Of a DNA stretch of 61,875 nt, positions 6,323 through 14,743 are shown piece after piece. Origin of the DNA: a virus. The stretch is taken from positions 1-61,875 of the IMG/VR virus record IMGVR_UViG_3300005827_000088; one strand, written 5' to 3'. Position 1 is the stretch's first letter. The number at the start of each line of letters is the position of its first letter. The notes beneath the pieces are model-generated. The model was not told the DNA's origin. It saw only the letters and a program-made list of their open reading frames with translations, and searched no databases. The position numbers and the translations under genes were made by a program.

Positions 6323-8065
6323 ATGACAGTACGAGCAACTAAACATAACGGCTACTTGTGTGTGCAGTGCGAGCGTCCGGCGGAGACTGATCTTGTCCGG
6401 GGCGTCTGGCCGATGCGTTTCAGCAAGAAGTGGAACTGCTATGTCATGGGCTGGGGTCCGGTCGGGATGCAGAATCTCTACGACGAGCTCCTGGAAAATC
6501 CGGAGATCAGCTTCGCCTTCAGCGAGGAGTGCAAGGCCATGCTGCGGGCCTTCAAGGGCACGCTCTCCGCGCGCGACATGGTCGTCGCGGATGACGTCAT
6601 GCTGCCTGGCATCAAGACCAAGCCCTGGGCGCACCAGTACCGAGCCGTCCAGATGGCGAAGGGGCTTGACGGGTTCCAGCTGCAGATGGACATGGGCACG
6701 GGCAAGACCCTCGTCGCCCTGGCGCTCCTCGCGCACTGGTCCGCCGGCTGCACCGCCAAGAGAATCATGATCGTCTGCCCCAAGTCCGTCGTGGATGTCT
6801 GGCCGGCGGAGTTCGACAAGCACATGACCACGGCGGAGCGTTCGCGCTACCTCGTCACCCCGCTCAACCAGCGCACCGTGGCGGCCAAGGTGGTCGCAGC
6901 TGACCGGGCCGAAGAACTCGCCTTTCAGAAGGGCATGCTCGCGGTGCACGTCATCAACTATGATGCGATATGGCGCCCGGAGATGGCCCAGTGGCTCAAG
7001 TCCAAAGAGGTCCTGGTCTCTGTCATGGACGAGAGTCACCGCATCAAGAGCCACAACGGCCGGGCCGCGCGCTTCATGGGTGACATGCTGGGCAGGACCA
7101 GCCGCCGCCTCGGGCTGACGGGCACGCCCATGCCGCACAGTCCGCTGGACATTTTTGCGCAGTACCGGGCGTTCAGCCAGGACGTGTTCGGAACGATCTA
7201 CGGGGACTTCAAGGTGCGCTACGCCGTGATGGGCGGCTTCGAGATGAAGCAGGTCATCGGGTTCAAGAACGAGCGCGACATGAACCAGCGCGTGGAGTCC
7301 ATCAGTTACCGGGTGAAGAAGGGAGACGTGCTGACGCTTCCGCCGGTGATGCACGAGATCAGGCATGTGGAACTCTGCGCGAGCGCGAAGGCCATCTACA
7401 AGACCATGAAACGCGACCTCTACGCCATGGTCGGAGACGGCGAGGTCACGGCCGCGAACGCCCTGGTGAAGGTGCTCAGGCTGCTGCAGATCACCTCCGG
7501 CGTGGTGGAGTTGGACGACGGGACCAAGGAAGTCATCGACGACAGCAAGATCAAGGGCTTCAGCGACCTGGTGCTGGACCTTCCGCCGGCGGAGCCGCTG
7601 GTCGTGTTCAGCAGGTTCACGCGCGACATCGACATGATCCGCGTGGCCCTGGCCGAGCAGGGCCGCACGTGCGCCGTGCTTGACGGCCGCATGAACCAGC
7701 TGCGCGAGTGGCAGGCAGGAGAGTTCAACGACATCGCCGTGCAGATCAGGGCAGGCGGCGCGGGCGTGGACCTGACGAGGTCGTGCTACGGAGCCTACTA
7801 TACCCAGACCCACAGCCTGGGAGACTACGACCAGAGCCTCGCGCGCCTGGACCGCCCGGGCCAGACGCGGCCGGTGACGTACTACCATCTGGTGAGCAAG
7901 GGAACCATCGACGAGCAGATCTACGCGGCCCTGCAGCAGAAGCGCGACGTCGTGGAGTTTATCCTGGAGGGCATCAAGAAGGTTCAGACCATCCAGCGCG
8001 GCAACGACAACGCGGCCCTGCAGAGCATGGCGATCAACGACGCTCTAAAGATTTTCATGGCGTAG
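6323..8065 (+). CDS. SNF2/SF2-type DNA helicase
   Basis: 580 residues of a superfamily 2 helicase. Visible motifs: Walker A MGTGKT (124-129), Walker B DESH (236-239), motif III LTGTP (265-269), motif V QIRAGGAGVDL and motif VI QSLARLDRPGQ. The DESH and DRPGQ forms are typical of the SNF2/RapA-like phage helicases used in replication, recombination or clearing proteins from DNA. A start further upstream (6233) is open, but I choose ATG 6323 because the promoter lies over the upstream part. It is the first gene of the rightward operon. Confidence 0.9.
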   Translation: MTVRATKHNGYLCVQCERPAETDLVRGVWPMRFSKKWNCYVMGWGPVGMQNLYDELLENPEISFAFSEECKAMLRAFKGTLSARDMVVADDVMLPGIKTKPWAHQYRAVQMAKGLDGFQLQMDMGTGKTLVALALLAHWSAGCTAKRIMIVCPKSVVDVWPAEFDKHMTTAERSRYLVTPLNQRTVAAKVVAADRAEELAFQKGMLAVHVINYDAIWRPEMAQWLKSKEVLVSVMDESHRIKSHNGRAARFMGDMLGRTSRRLGLTGTPMPHSPLDIFAQYRAFSQDVFGTIYGDFKVRYAVMGGFEMKQVIGFKNERDMNQRVESISYRVKKGDVLTLPPVMHEIRHVELCASAKAIYKTMKRDLYAMVGDGEVTAANALVKVLRLLQITSGVVELDDGTKEVIDDSKIKGFSDLVLDLPPAEPLVVFSRFTRDIDMIRVALAEQGRTCAVLDGRMNQLREWQAGEFNDIAVQIRAGGAGVDLTRSCYGAYYTQTHSLGDYDQSLARLDRPGQTRPVTYYHLVSKGTIDEQIYAALQQKRDVVEFILEGIKKVQTIQRGNDNAALQSMAINDALKIFMA

Positions 8066-8075
8066 GGGCAAGCAC

Positions 8076-8993
8076 ATGATGGATCAAGCTGAACTCACAT
8101 ACCGCCAAGGCCTGTCCCTGGACGAGAAGGTCCTCATGACGCGCCAGCGCATCAGGGACTACGTCGAGTGGGCCGAGAGTGTCGGCAAGACGCCCATGGT
8201 CGCTTTCTCCGGCGGCATTGACTCCACGGTTCTGCTCCACATCGCGCGGCACGACTTCCCTTCGATGCGGGCAGTATTCTCCAATACAGGACTGGAGTTT
8301 CCGGAAATAGTCAGCTTCGTCCACACATTCGAGGGTGTGGACATGGTTCGCCCGAAGGTTCCGTTCCACCAGGTCGTGAAGAAATTCGGCTGGCCGGTGA
8401 CCACGAAGAAGGTCGCGCGCATGATCCGCATGCTGCAGAATCCCACGGAGAAGAATGCCGCCACCAGAAACCTGTACCTGACCGGAGTGAACCAGGAGGG
8501 GAAGTTCATCCCGTCGTGGAAGTTGCCGGCGAAATGGCTGAAGTTCGTGAACTCCGAGTTCAAGGTAAGCGACAAGTGCTGCGACTGCCTGAAAAAGGAA
8601 CCCATGGGCCGCATCAAGCGCGAGTTCAACGCGGCTCCTATCACCGGGACTATGGTCGAGGACTCAGCGTTTCGGCGCACTTCGTACATGACCTACGGCT
8701 GCAGTATTATGAACGAAGACGATCCAGTGTCCAGGCCCATGAGTTTCTGGGGCAAGGACGACATCTGGGCCTTCGTGCGTGCTAACCAGATCTCCTACTG
8801 CAGTGTGTACGACATGGGCTATCAGCGCACAGGGTGCACGTTCTGCGGGTTCGGAGCTCACCTTGATCGAGGCATGAACAGGTTCCAGCTTTTAGAGCGG
8901 ACACATCCGCAGCTTCACAAGTACGTGATGGATACGCTGGGGATGGAAAGGGTTTTGCGGTTTACTGGTGTCAGAACACGCCTGGGAATGTGA
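8076..8993 (+). CDS. PAPS reductase-family (PP-loop) protein
   Basis: 305 residues. The adenine-nucleotide-binding PP-loop SGGIDST is at 45-51. Cysteines at 168, 169 and 171 (KCCDC) and at 254 and 257 (GCTFCGFG) could hold an iron-sulfur cluster or zinc. Phage members of this family resemble DndC as much as true PAPS reductases, so sulfur transfer to DNA or RNA is possible; no other Dnd gene is present. ATG 8076 and 8079 are both possible starts. The stop codon is followed immediately by a tRNA gene. Confidence 0.85.
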   Translation: MMDQAELTYRQGLSLDEKVLMTRQRIRDYVEWAESVGKTPMVAFSGGIDSTVLLHIARHDFPSMRAVFSNTGLEFPEIVSFVHTFEGVDMVRPKVPFHQVVKKFGWPVTTKKVARMIRMLQNPTEKNAATRNLYLTGVNQEGKFIPSWKLPAKWLKFVNSEFKVSDKCCDCLKKEPMGRIKREFNAAPITGTMVEDSAFRRTSYMTYGCSIMNEDDPVSRPMSFWGKDDIWAFVRANQISYCSVYDMGYQRTGCTFCGFGAHLDRGMNRFQLLERTHPQLHKYVMDTLGMERVLRFTGVRTRLGM

Positions 8994-9070
8994 CGGTGCG
9001 TAGCCCAGCCAGGTAGGGCGCCTGCTTTGGGAGCAGGATGTCGGGGGTTCGAATCCCTCCGCACCGACCA
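8994..9070 (+). tRNA. tRNA-Pro(TGG) with encoded CCA
   Basis: A complete 77-base cloverleaf. Acceptor CGGTGCG pairs with CGCACCG, the D-stem is GCCC/GGGC, the anticodon stem CCTGC/GCAGG holds loop TTTGGGA (anticodon TGG, G37 next to it), and the T-arm has TTCGAAT. The 3' CCA is encoded. It begins at the base after the upstream stop codon. It would read CCA, CCG and, by wobble, other proline codons. Confidence 0.96.
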
Positions 9071-9111
9071 AGAGTCTCATCCCAATCACGGGAAACCATA
9101 AGGAGGATCAC

Positions 9112-9474
9112 ATGGCTCATTTGGACAAGTTGAGCATCGCCGGCATCGCCGACGGAGCCGCGGTGGAGGCCCTGGATTACGAACTCCAGCGCGCGCTGGA
9201 CAACATCGTCGACCCGAACACCCCCGCCAAGGGCGCCCGGACCGTCACCCTGACGGTCAAGATCATGCCCGAAGCCAACCGCGACGAGGCGAAGGTCACC
9301 TTCACGGCCAAGTCGGTTCTGCAGCCGGCCGCGGCCGTCGAGACGCGTCTGTTCATCCACGACCAGAAGGGTGTGGCGGTCGCGTCCGAGTATGTGAAGC
9401 CCGAACCCCAGAAGCAGGCCAAGCTGCCCGAGAACGTGCACAAGATCGCCGCCGCCGGCGGCACCGAGGAGTAA
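9112..9474 (+). CDS. Phage protein often annotated as replication terminator
   Basis: 120 residues. The pattern ADGAAVEALDYELQ, then NIVDPNTPAK, then a beta-strand segment (TVTLTVKIMPEANRDEAKV) matches a widespread small phage protein usually labelled replication terminator protein. The label has little experimental support that I know of. It is preceded by ATAAGGAGGATCAC and followed after four bases by its usual partner gene. Confidence 0.7.
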   Translation: MAHLDKLSIAGIADGAAVEALDYELQRALDNIVDPNTPAKGARTVTLTVKIMPEANRDEAKVTFTAKSVLQPAAAVETRLFIHDQKGVAVASEYVKPEPQKQAKLPENVHKIAAAGGTEE

Positions 9475-9478
9475 GTCC

Positions 9479-10204
9479 ATGTCCACCACCAGCGAGAAAG
9501 AAGCCCTGCAGTACGTCGTCGGCCTGAGCAAGCCCGAGATCATCGAGGTCGACGGGCGCCCGTTCTGCGAACGCAACCTGAAGCCCGTCGTGGAGCCTCC
9601 GGTCGGAACGCTGAACGTGAACACCCTGGACGCCCTGACCGACTTCATCTTCGGCACCGGCCTGACCGAGCAGAGCAAACTCATCATCCACGTGGTCAAC
9701 AACCGCACCGTGCGCCTGCTGCGCTCCCACCAGGGCGTCTTCGGCGTCAACCAGGTCTTCGTCGAGTCCATGGCCCAGGTCGCCAATCTGGACGAGATTA
9801 CCGAGCAGTACAGCAACGTCGAGGACTTCCTGGTCATGCTGAACACCATGTTCGTCAAGGACGTCGGCAACCACCAGGACGTGCGTGAGGTCGTGTGCGC
9901 GCTGGCGTCCGACTCCGAGTTGACCCTGACCGACGACGGCTTCAGCCAGAACGCCACGGTCAAGTCCGGCATCAAGCGCGTGGGCCGCGAGGAGATCCCG
10001 AATCCGGTTGTGCTGGCACCCTACTCCACGTTCCCTGAGATCGCGCAGCCCGAGCGCAAGTTCCTCCTTCGCCTCAAGAAGATCGGCTCGGGCATCGGCG
10101 TCTGCCTGCACCCCGTCGAGGACGCCACGTGGATCTCGACCTGCGTGAACGACATCAAGAAGCACCTGCGCAGCGTCGAGGGCATGTCCCTCAAGGTCAT
10201 CTAG
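9479..10204 (+). CDS. Conserved phage protein, partner of the terminator-like gene
   Basis: 241 residues. It has the EVDGRPFCERNLKPV opening, then LDALTDFI, and a late FPEIAQPERKFLLRLKK. I recognise this as a common phage protein that follows the replication-terminator-like gene in many genomes and lacks a proven function. The pair sits in a DNA-metabolism cluster here, so a DNA-related role is likely. Confidence 0.7.
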   Translation: MSTTSEKEALQYVVGLSKPEIIEVDGRPFCERNLKPVVEPPVGTLNVNTLDALTDFIFGTGLTEQSKLIIHVVNNRTVRLLRSHQGVFGVNQVFVESMAQVANLDEITEQYSNVEDFLVMLNTMFVKDVGNHQDVREVVCALASDSELTLTDDGFSQNATVKSGIKRVGREEIPNPVVLAPYSTFPEIAQPERKFLLRLKKIGSGIGVCLHPVEDATWISTCVNDIKKHLRSVEGMSLKVI

Positions 10205-10212
10205 CAGACAAA

Positions 10213-10247
10213 GGACTAGGGCCGGGAGAAATCTCCCGGCTCAGTCC
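10213..10247 (+). terminator. Intercistronic hairpin
   Basis: GCCGGGAG pairs with CTCCCGGC across an AAAT loop, and outer GGACT/AGTCC arms extend it. No T-run follows, so it may be an RNA-processing or stability element rather than a terminator. It lies just before the ribosome site of the next gene. Confidence 0.5.
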
Positions 10248-10262
10248 AAAGGAAAGGACAGC

Positions 10263-11522
10263 ATGGAAGAAACGAAAGAGATGGACTTTCAGGTCATAGT
10301 CGACCTGCCCGTGGTCGTGTTCAACGTCGAGGAACTCAAGTCGCAGGCGCTGGCCCTGGTCGAGAAGTACGACGGGCTGGTGTTCACCGAAGAGGAGATC
10401 CCGGCAGTCCGCCGCGACATGGCGATGCTGAACTCTCTGGCCGAGAAGCTGGAGCGCGCGCGCATCGACACGGCCAAGCAGATGATGGCCCCGATCAAGG
10501 AGTTCGAGGCCCAGATCAAGGACGTCAGCGCGATCCTGCTCAACACCAGATCTGTCCTGGGCGGCAAGGTCCAGGTGTTCGTCGAGCAGCAGAAGGAACT
10601 CCGCCGGCAGGCTGTGCTGCAGGCGATCGAGGACGTGCGGACCAAGTACATGGCGTTCTGTTCGGGCCTGCAGGTCCAGTTGCGCGAGACGTGGCTGGCC
10701 AAGTCGACGTCGATGATCTCGGTGAAGTCCGACATCAACGACATCTTCTCTGAGCACACGAAGGCCATGGAGGCTCAGGCCGCCCTGCTGATCGCGAAGC
10801 AGGAGCGCTCCCAGGCCATCGAGGCGAAGGCCGCGGGCCTGGAGGCCCAGTACGGCTTCGCGCTGCCCAGGATGCAGTTCGCGAGCTACCTGAGCATGGA
10901 CTTCTCCCTGAGCGATGCCTACGCTTATATGGAGGGCGTGTACCAGAAGGAGGCCGACAGGCGTGCTGAGGCGGCCCGGATCGCAGCTGAGAAGGCCGAG
11001 GCCGCGCGCATCGAGCGTGAACGGCTGGATGCGATCGAGGCGGAGCGCAAGCGCGTGGCCGCCGAGGAGCAGGCCCGCAAGGACGCCGAGCGTGCACGCT
11101 TGGCAGCCGAAAAGGCTGAGGAGGCCCTGGAGCGTGGTCGGCAGGAAGAGGCCCGTCGTGCTGCCGAAGCTGAAGAACGCGCCCGCAAGGACGCCGAGGC
11201 AGCGCGCAACCGTGTGGACACCCCGAGCAACGCTGAGATGGCAGCTAGGCTGGCCGAGACGGTGACGACTTCGGGGCAGCTTGCTGACGCGCAACGCGAG
11301 GCCCTGGCCCCGCGCAAGGACGTTCCGCAGTGGTCTGGCGGGCCGCAGTTCAACGACCCAGAACAGCCCCAGGTCGTGGACGACATCACAACAGTGACGG
11401 CGGCTGAGGTCCTCAAGGCCCTGGTGCAGGAGATCAAGACCGCCCCGCACCTGATCGCCGTGAAGAACAGCAAGGCCTTCCAGGACGCCAAGGCGCTCCT
11501 CGCGGCCATCAAGGAGGTGTAG
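10263..11522 (+). CDS. DUF1351-like coiled-coil protein
   Basis: 419 residues. The N-terminal half (LVEKYDGLVFTEEEI to RIDTAKQMMAPIKEFEAQIK) matches DUF1351, a phage family usually next to recombination or ssDNA-annealing genes. Residues 240-330 are a long Ala/Glu/Arg-rich coiled coil with repeated ERARKDAE-type units, and the last 60 residues form a small C-terminal domain. DUF1351 has no proven activity. No RecT or ERF gene was found beside it. Confidence 0.75.
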   Translation: MEETKEMDFQVIVDLPVVVFNVEELKSQALALVEKYDGLVFTEEEIPAVRRDMAMLNSLAEKLERARIDTAKQMMAPIKEFEAQIKDVSAILLNTRSVLGGKVQVFVEQQKELRRQAVLQAIEDVRTKYMAFCSGLQVQLRETWLAKSTSMISVKSDINDIFSEHTKAMEAQAALLIAKQERSQAIEAKAAGLEAQYGFALPRMQFASYLSMDFSLSDAYAYMEGVYQKEADRRAEAARIAAEKAEAARIERERLDAIEAERKRVAAEEQARKDAERARLAAEKAEEALERGRQEEARRAAEAEERARKDAEAARNRVDTPSNAEMAARLAETVTTSGQLADAQREALAPRKDVPQWSGGPQFNDPEQPQVVDDITTVTAAEVLKALVQEIKTAPHLIAVKNSKAFQDAKALLAAIKEV

Positions 11523-11523
11523 C

Positions 11524-11871
11524 ATGTCCGGAGGACTGAGAATCATTCCCGATGCCGTCGTCAAGCCCGAGAGCATGTTCGACCGCGCACGCCAGAGAAT
11601 GGTCCAGCTGCTGGCGTTCATGGGCCTGGCTAAGGCTGGGCTGACTCCTGACCTGACCAGGGTCAGGGACATGCACCCGCACCACTGCGGACCCGTCGGC
11701 AACCGCGGCGCCACCATGCGCGGAAACAGATACTGCACCAACAACAATGGACCTGGCGTCGCGAAGTCGTATCTCGCCAGGCGCGGGTCTGGGCTGCTGA
11801 TGCAGCACGAGATCGAGTTCCTGCGCAACGGGAATCCGAAGGGGTCTTACACATGCCATCGCGCAACCTGA
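11524..11871 (+). CDS. Hypothetical protein
   Basis: 115 residues. The centre is rich in His, Asn and Arg (MHPHHCGPVGNRGATMRGNR) and the C-terminus is basic. It starts after a GGAGGTGTAGC site, two bases past the previous stop, so it is translationally coupled. No family is recognised. Confidence 0.65.
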   Translation: MSGGLRIIPDAVVKPESMFDRARQRMVQLLAFMGLAKAGLTPDLTRVRDMHPHHCGPVGNRGATMRGNRYCTNNNGPGVAKSYLARRGSGLLMQHEIEFLRNGNPKGSYTCHRAT

Positions 11872-12116
11872 AGCTCAAGGCCGGCGACGCCGCGCTCATC
11901 GTGCGCCAGGACCTCAGCTTTGAGGGGAACATCCCCAAGCAGGGCAAGGAAGACAAGATGTACCTGAACTCCATGCTGGTCATGTCCATCGCCACACGAC
12001 TGCGCGTGGACAAGAACTTCGCCCAGGAGAACATCACCTGGATGGAGAATTACGTGAACCGCAACAACTCCAGGATCATCCTGGCACCACCAAAGGAGAT
12101 CATCCATGCTGGCTGA
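11853..12116 (+). CDS. Hypothetical protein
   Basis: 87 residues, starting inside the end of the previous gene (19-base overlap). It has the motif LIVRQDLSFEGNIPKQ and a helical C-terminus. I do not recognise it. Codon use agrees with its neighbours. Confidence 0.65.
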   Translation: MPSRNLKLKAGDAALIVRQDLSFEGNIPKQGKEDKMYLNSMLVMSIATRLRVDKNFAQENITWMENYVNRNNSRIILAPPKEIIHAG

Positions 12117-12255
12117 ACTCTTTGCCGAGTACGGGAAACTCTTGTATCTCGCGCTTGCGGTCGGCACGCTTTGCCATGGCTGCTATCGCGCCGGGTACAG
12201 GTCAGGAATCAACCGCGCCAACCAGTGCATCAAGGAGGTCGTTGATGGACACTGA
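12106..12255 (+). CDS. Short membrane protein
   Basis: 49 residues encoded from ATG 12106 after AAAGGAGATCATCC. A hydrophobic stretch (LLYLALAVGTLCHGC, about 12-26) is one likely membrane span, followed by a basic tail. It overlaps both neighbours (11 bases each), so it is part of the coupled series. Confidence 0.6.
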   Translation: MLAELFAEYGKLLYLALAVGTLCHGCYRAGYRSGINRANQCIKEVVDGH

Positions 12256-12697
12256 CATCTTGCGGCAGTTTGCCGAGAACGAGCAGGCCCGGGCCATGCT
12301 CAAAGCCGAACTCGAGGCTGCCAACGCCGAGAAGGAACGGCTCCAGACCATCATCGTCACCATGTTCTCCGAGGAGGGCACCCAGTCCCAGCGGGTCGTC
12401 ATGCCCGACGGGAGCAAGAAGACCATCCACCTCCGGCGCGAGCTCTGGGCCGGGCATGCCGGCGACGCCCAGGCCCTGTGCGAGGCTCTGAAGAGCAGCG
12501 GCTACGAGTCCTACGTGAAGGAGACGTTCAACGTGCAGAGCGTCTCCTCCCTGGTCAAGGAGATGGCCGCCGACTACTACGGGGTCAAGGAGCTTGGCTC
12601 CTACAGCGTCGAGCAGATCCTCGAGGCCGTGCCCGACGAGATGCGCGGGGTCATGAAACTGAGCGAACTGTTCAAGATCGGCATGAGGAGTGCCTGA
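12245..12697 (+). CDS. Conserved phage protein of unknown function
   Basis: 150 residues from ATG 12245. The N-terminus is a coiled coil (ENEQARAMLKAELEAANAEK). The later segments IHLRRELWAG and VKETFNVQSVSSLVKEM match a small family seen near recombination genes in many phages. An annealing-accessory role is plausible but not shown by sequence. Confidence 0.65.
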   Translation: MDTDILRQFAENEQARAMLKAELEAANAEKERLQTIIVTMFSEEGTQSQRVVMPDGSKKTIHLRRELWAGHAGDAQALCEALKSSGYESYVKETFNVQSVSSLVKEMAADYYGVKELGSYSVEQILEAVPDEMRGVMKLSELFKIGMRSA

Positions 12698-12700
12698 GCC

Positions 12701-13519
12701 ATGGCCAAGAAGACAGAGATCAAGTGGAAGCTCCCCAGCACTCCGCTCCAGTACGACGAGCGCGTCGTTCTGGAGTACCTGGAGAGCAAGGATGGAGCGT
12801 GCGGGATCGAGCGCACGAACCAGGCAGTCACATTCGTCTGCTTCTCCACAAGGCCTCTGCACGGGCACGCGTCGGCGTCGCGCGCGCTGCGCACCTTGAA
12901 CGTCATGGGTCTGGTCGAGAGGGTGCGCAGGTTCGGCGTGGTGTACTGGCGTAGGATCCGCTTCGACGAGGAGGTGAAGGTCGAGAAGGGCGAGTGGGTC
13001 GACGCAAAGGGTGACGACACGGCCATCTTCAGAAGCGAGACGGTGTGCACCCTGTTCCAGGTCCTGAACGCAAAGCACCCCGAGCCGCTGGATGTGGCCT
13101 TCCTCTCCCGGTCGGTAGGCGGCAACCCTCCGTATCACGTCCAGGAGACGATGGATGGCCTGGTCAGGGCCGGGTATGCTCTTAGCAACAACCAGGTCGG
13201 CAAGAAGCTGCTCTACTGGCCGTCGAAGAAGGGCCGTGCGTACTGGAAGACCGTCCGCAAAGTCCGCGACGATGCGGAGATCGTCCTGGAGTACCTCCAG
13301 AAGCACCAGGATGAGCCGCACATGTGCCGGTACAGCAGCATCGGCAGCGAGGCGCTCCGTCTGCCCAAGGAGTTGGCGTATCAGATCGTGGTACGCCGGG
13401 TGGGCCTGATCATCAAGGAACTTGCCGACAAGGGACTTGTCTACAAGGAGAAGCACAAGGTCGAAGCGTGGGTGTGGGTCAGAGTCAAGAAACAACCAAC
13501 CGACAACAGCAAGGAGTAG
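12701..13519 (+). CDS. Protein with three winged-helix-like repeats
   Basis: 272 residues. Three consecutive segments (about 18-85, 108-175 and 190-260) each read as a helix-turn-helix followed by a beta hairpin: RALRTLNVMGLVERVRRFG, MDGLVRAGYALS to LLYWPS, and IIKELADKGLVYKEKHK. This spacing is typical of winged-helix domains. It could bind DNA as a regulator or replication initiator. No known family name is recognised. Confidence 0.65.
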   Translation: MAKKTEIKWKLPSTPLQYDERVVLEYLESKDGACGIERTNQAVTFVCFSTRPLHGHASASRALRTLNVMGLVERVRRFGVVYWRRIRFDEEVKVEKGEWVDAKGDDTAIFRSETVCTLFQVLNAKHPEPLDVAFLSRSVGGNPPYHVQETMDGLVRAGYALSNNQVGKKLLYWPSKKGRAYWKTVRKVRDDAEIVLEYLQKHQDEPHMCRYSSIGSEALRLPKELAYQIVVRRVGLIIKELADKGLVYKEKHKVEAWVWVRVKKQPTDNSKE

Positions 13520-13523
13520 CATC

Positions 13524-14339
13524 ATGTCCGAGAATCTGCCGGCCCTGCCGGAATCCGTACAGCACCTGCCTGTCCTCAACCAGGACCTGGGCCAGATCAA
13601 AGCCATGCTGGCCAAGAACATGGGCGCGGCCAACCTGACCGCAGCTGACCTGGACAAGATCAAGGTCCCGTCCGGCGAAATCCCGCTGTGGATGGTGCAG
13701 ACCCTCGAAGGCCCCAAGGGCATGGAGGCCCTGGAGGGCGTCATCGCCATGGTGAGCATGGGCCGCGGCTACTGGCAGAGCGACGAGGTGGGCAATACGC
13801 CCCCCGACTGCTCCAGCGAAGACACCATCACCGGCTACGGCCGCCGCGGCGCCATGGACACCACGGATGGTCCGCACGACTGCGCCACCTGCATCATGAA
13901 CCAGTTCGGCACCGCGACCAAGAACGGCGTTGCCGGCGCCGGCAAGGCCTGCAACGAACGCGCGCACCTGTTCCTGCTCACCGGCATGGGTTATCTGCCC
14001 CAGGTTGTGCAGGTTCCGGCAACGAGCCTGGGTGGCTGGCGCAAGTTCATCGCGCGCCTGTCCAGCTTCGGCAAGGCCTACAGCGCCGTGGTGGTCAAGA
14101 TGACCCTGGCCCCGAAGAAGAACAAGGGCGGCACCAACTACATGGAGATCGTGTTCAACTCCGTGTCCGTGCTCCCCCCCGATGCCGTCGCCCGCGTCGA
14201 GTCCTACGCTGCGGCGTTCGCCGAGAGCTTCAAGCGCGCCACGAAGCCGGAGTACGAGGGCAGTGCCGGAGATGCCGACGATGCCCCGCCGCCCTCTTTC
14301 GAGGACGACATCCCCGTATCCCCTGCAGCCGACGAGTAG
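13524..14339 (+). CDS. Conserved phage Cys-cluster protein, DNA-metabolism cluster
   Basis: 271 residues from ATG 13524. A cysteine set PPDCSS, DCATCIMN and KACNERAHLF (about 93-155) is the hallmark of a phage family found next to recombination and replication genes. The C-terminus is acidic (SAGDADDAPPPSFEDDIP), as in many ssDNA-binding proteins, so an ssDNA-binding role is possible. That role is inferred from the acidic tail and context only. Confidence 0.65.
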   Translation: MSENLPALPESVQHLPVLNQDLGQIKAMLAKNMGAANLTAADLDKIKVPSGEIPLWMVQTLEGPKGMEALEGVIAMVSMGRGYWQSDEVGNTPPDCSSEDTITGYGRRGAMDTTDGPHDCATCIMNQFGTATKNGVAGAGKACNERAHLFLLTGMGYLPQVVQVPATSLGGWRKFIARLSSFGKAYSAVVVKMTLAPKKNKGGTNYMEIVFNSVSVLPPDAVARVESYAAAFAESFKRATKPEYEGSAGDADDAPPPSFEDDIPVSPAADE

Positions 14340-14348
14340 GAGTCCACG

Positions 14349-14681
14349 ATGAAAGAGAGCAGAGGTCCGAGGCAGGTAGGCCGCGACGACGTAGCGGTCA
14401 TGCTGTCGAGCGAGGTTGGATGTCAGCTTGAGACCTCCAAGAACATCCTGCGCGCCCTCTTCGGTGCTGGCGGGTCTGGCCCTGCCGGCGGAGAGAGAAC
14501 CGTCGGGATCATCGAGACGCTCCTGGACCGTGGTTCCGAGGTGAACATCAGGGGCTTCGGATGCTTCCGGAGGTCCTCGTTCAAGGCGCGCAAGAGCCGC
14601 ATCAACGGCGTCATGACGCAGTGCAGGGCCAAGCGCAAGCTGTCCTTCAGGGCCAGCGAAGCGACCGACATCGTGGAGTAG
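14349..14681 (+). CDS. HU/IHF-like DNA-binding protein
   Basis: 110 residues. The C-terminal two thirds match the HU/IHF fold: GGERTVGIIETLLDRGSEV, then NIRGFGCFRRSSFKARKSR, then KRKLSFRASEATDIV. The conserved RGFG-F-R strand and the basic arm are present. It probably bends or compacts phage DNA. It follows the Cys-cluster gene after nine bases. Confidence 0.8.
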   Translation: MKESRGPRQVGRDDVAVMLSSEVGCQLETSKNILRALFGAGGSGPAGGERTVGIIETLLDRGSEVNIRGFGCFRRSSFKARKSRINGVMTQCRAKRKLSFRASEATDIVE

Positions 14682-14687
14682 ATCAAG

Positions 14688-14710
14688 GGGCCGGGACTAC
14701 AGACCGGCCC
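14688..14710 (+). terminator. GC hairpin after the HU-like gene
   Basis: GGGCCGG (14688-14694) pairs with CCGGCCC (14704-14710) around a nine-base loop. No T-run follows. It may attenuate transcription or stabilise RNA. Confidence 0.45.
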
Positions 14711-14743
14711 AATGATTGAAAGTAATACGCACGGAGGTGCGAG

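Noticed and set aside
8892-9089. A 65-codon minus-strand frame containing VGAEGFEPPTSCSQ
   Set aside because: This is the well-known false translation of the antisense of a tRNA gene; the tRNA-Pro lies at 8994-9070.
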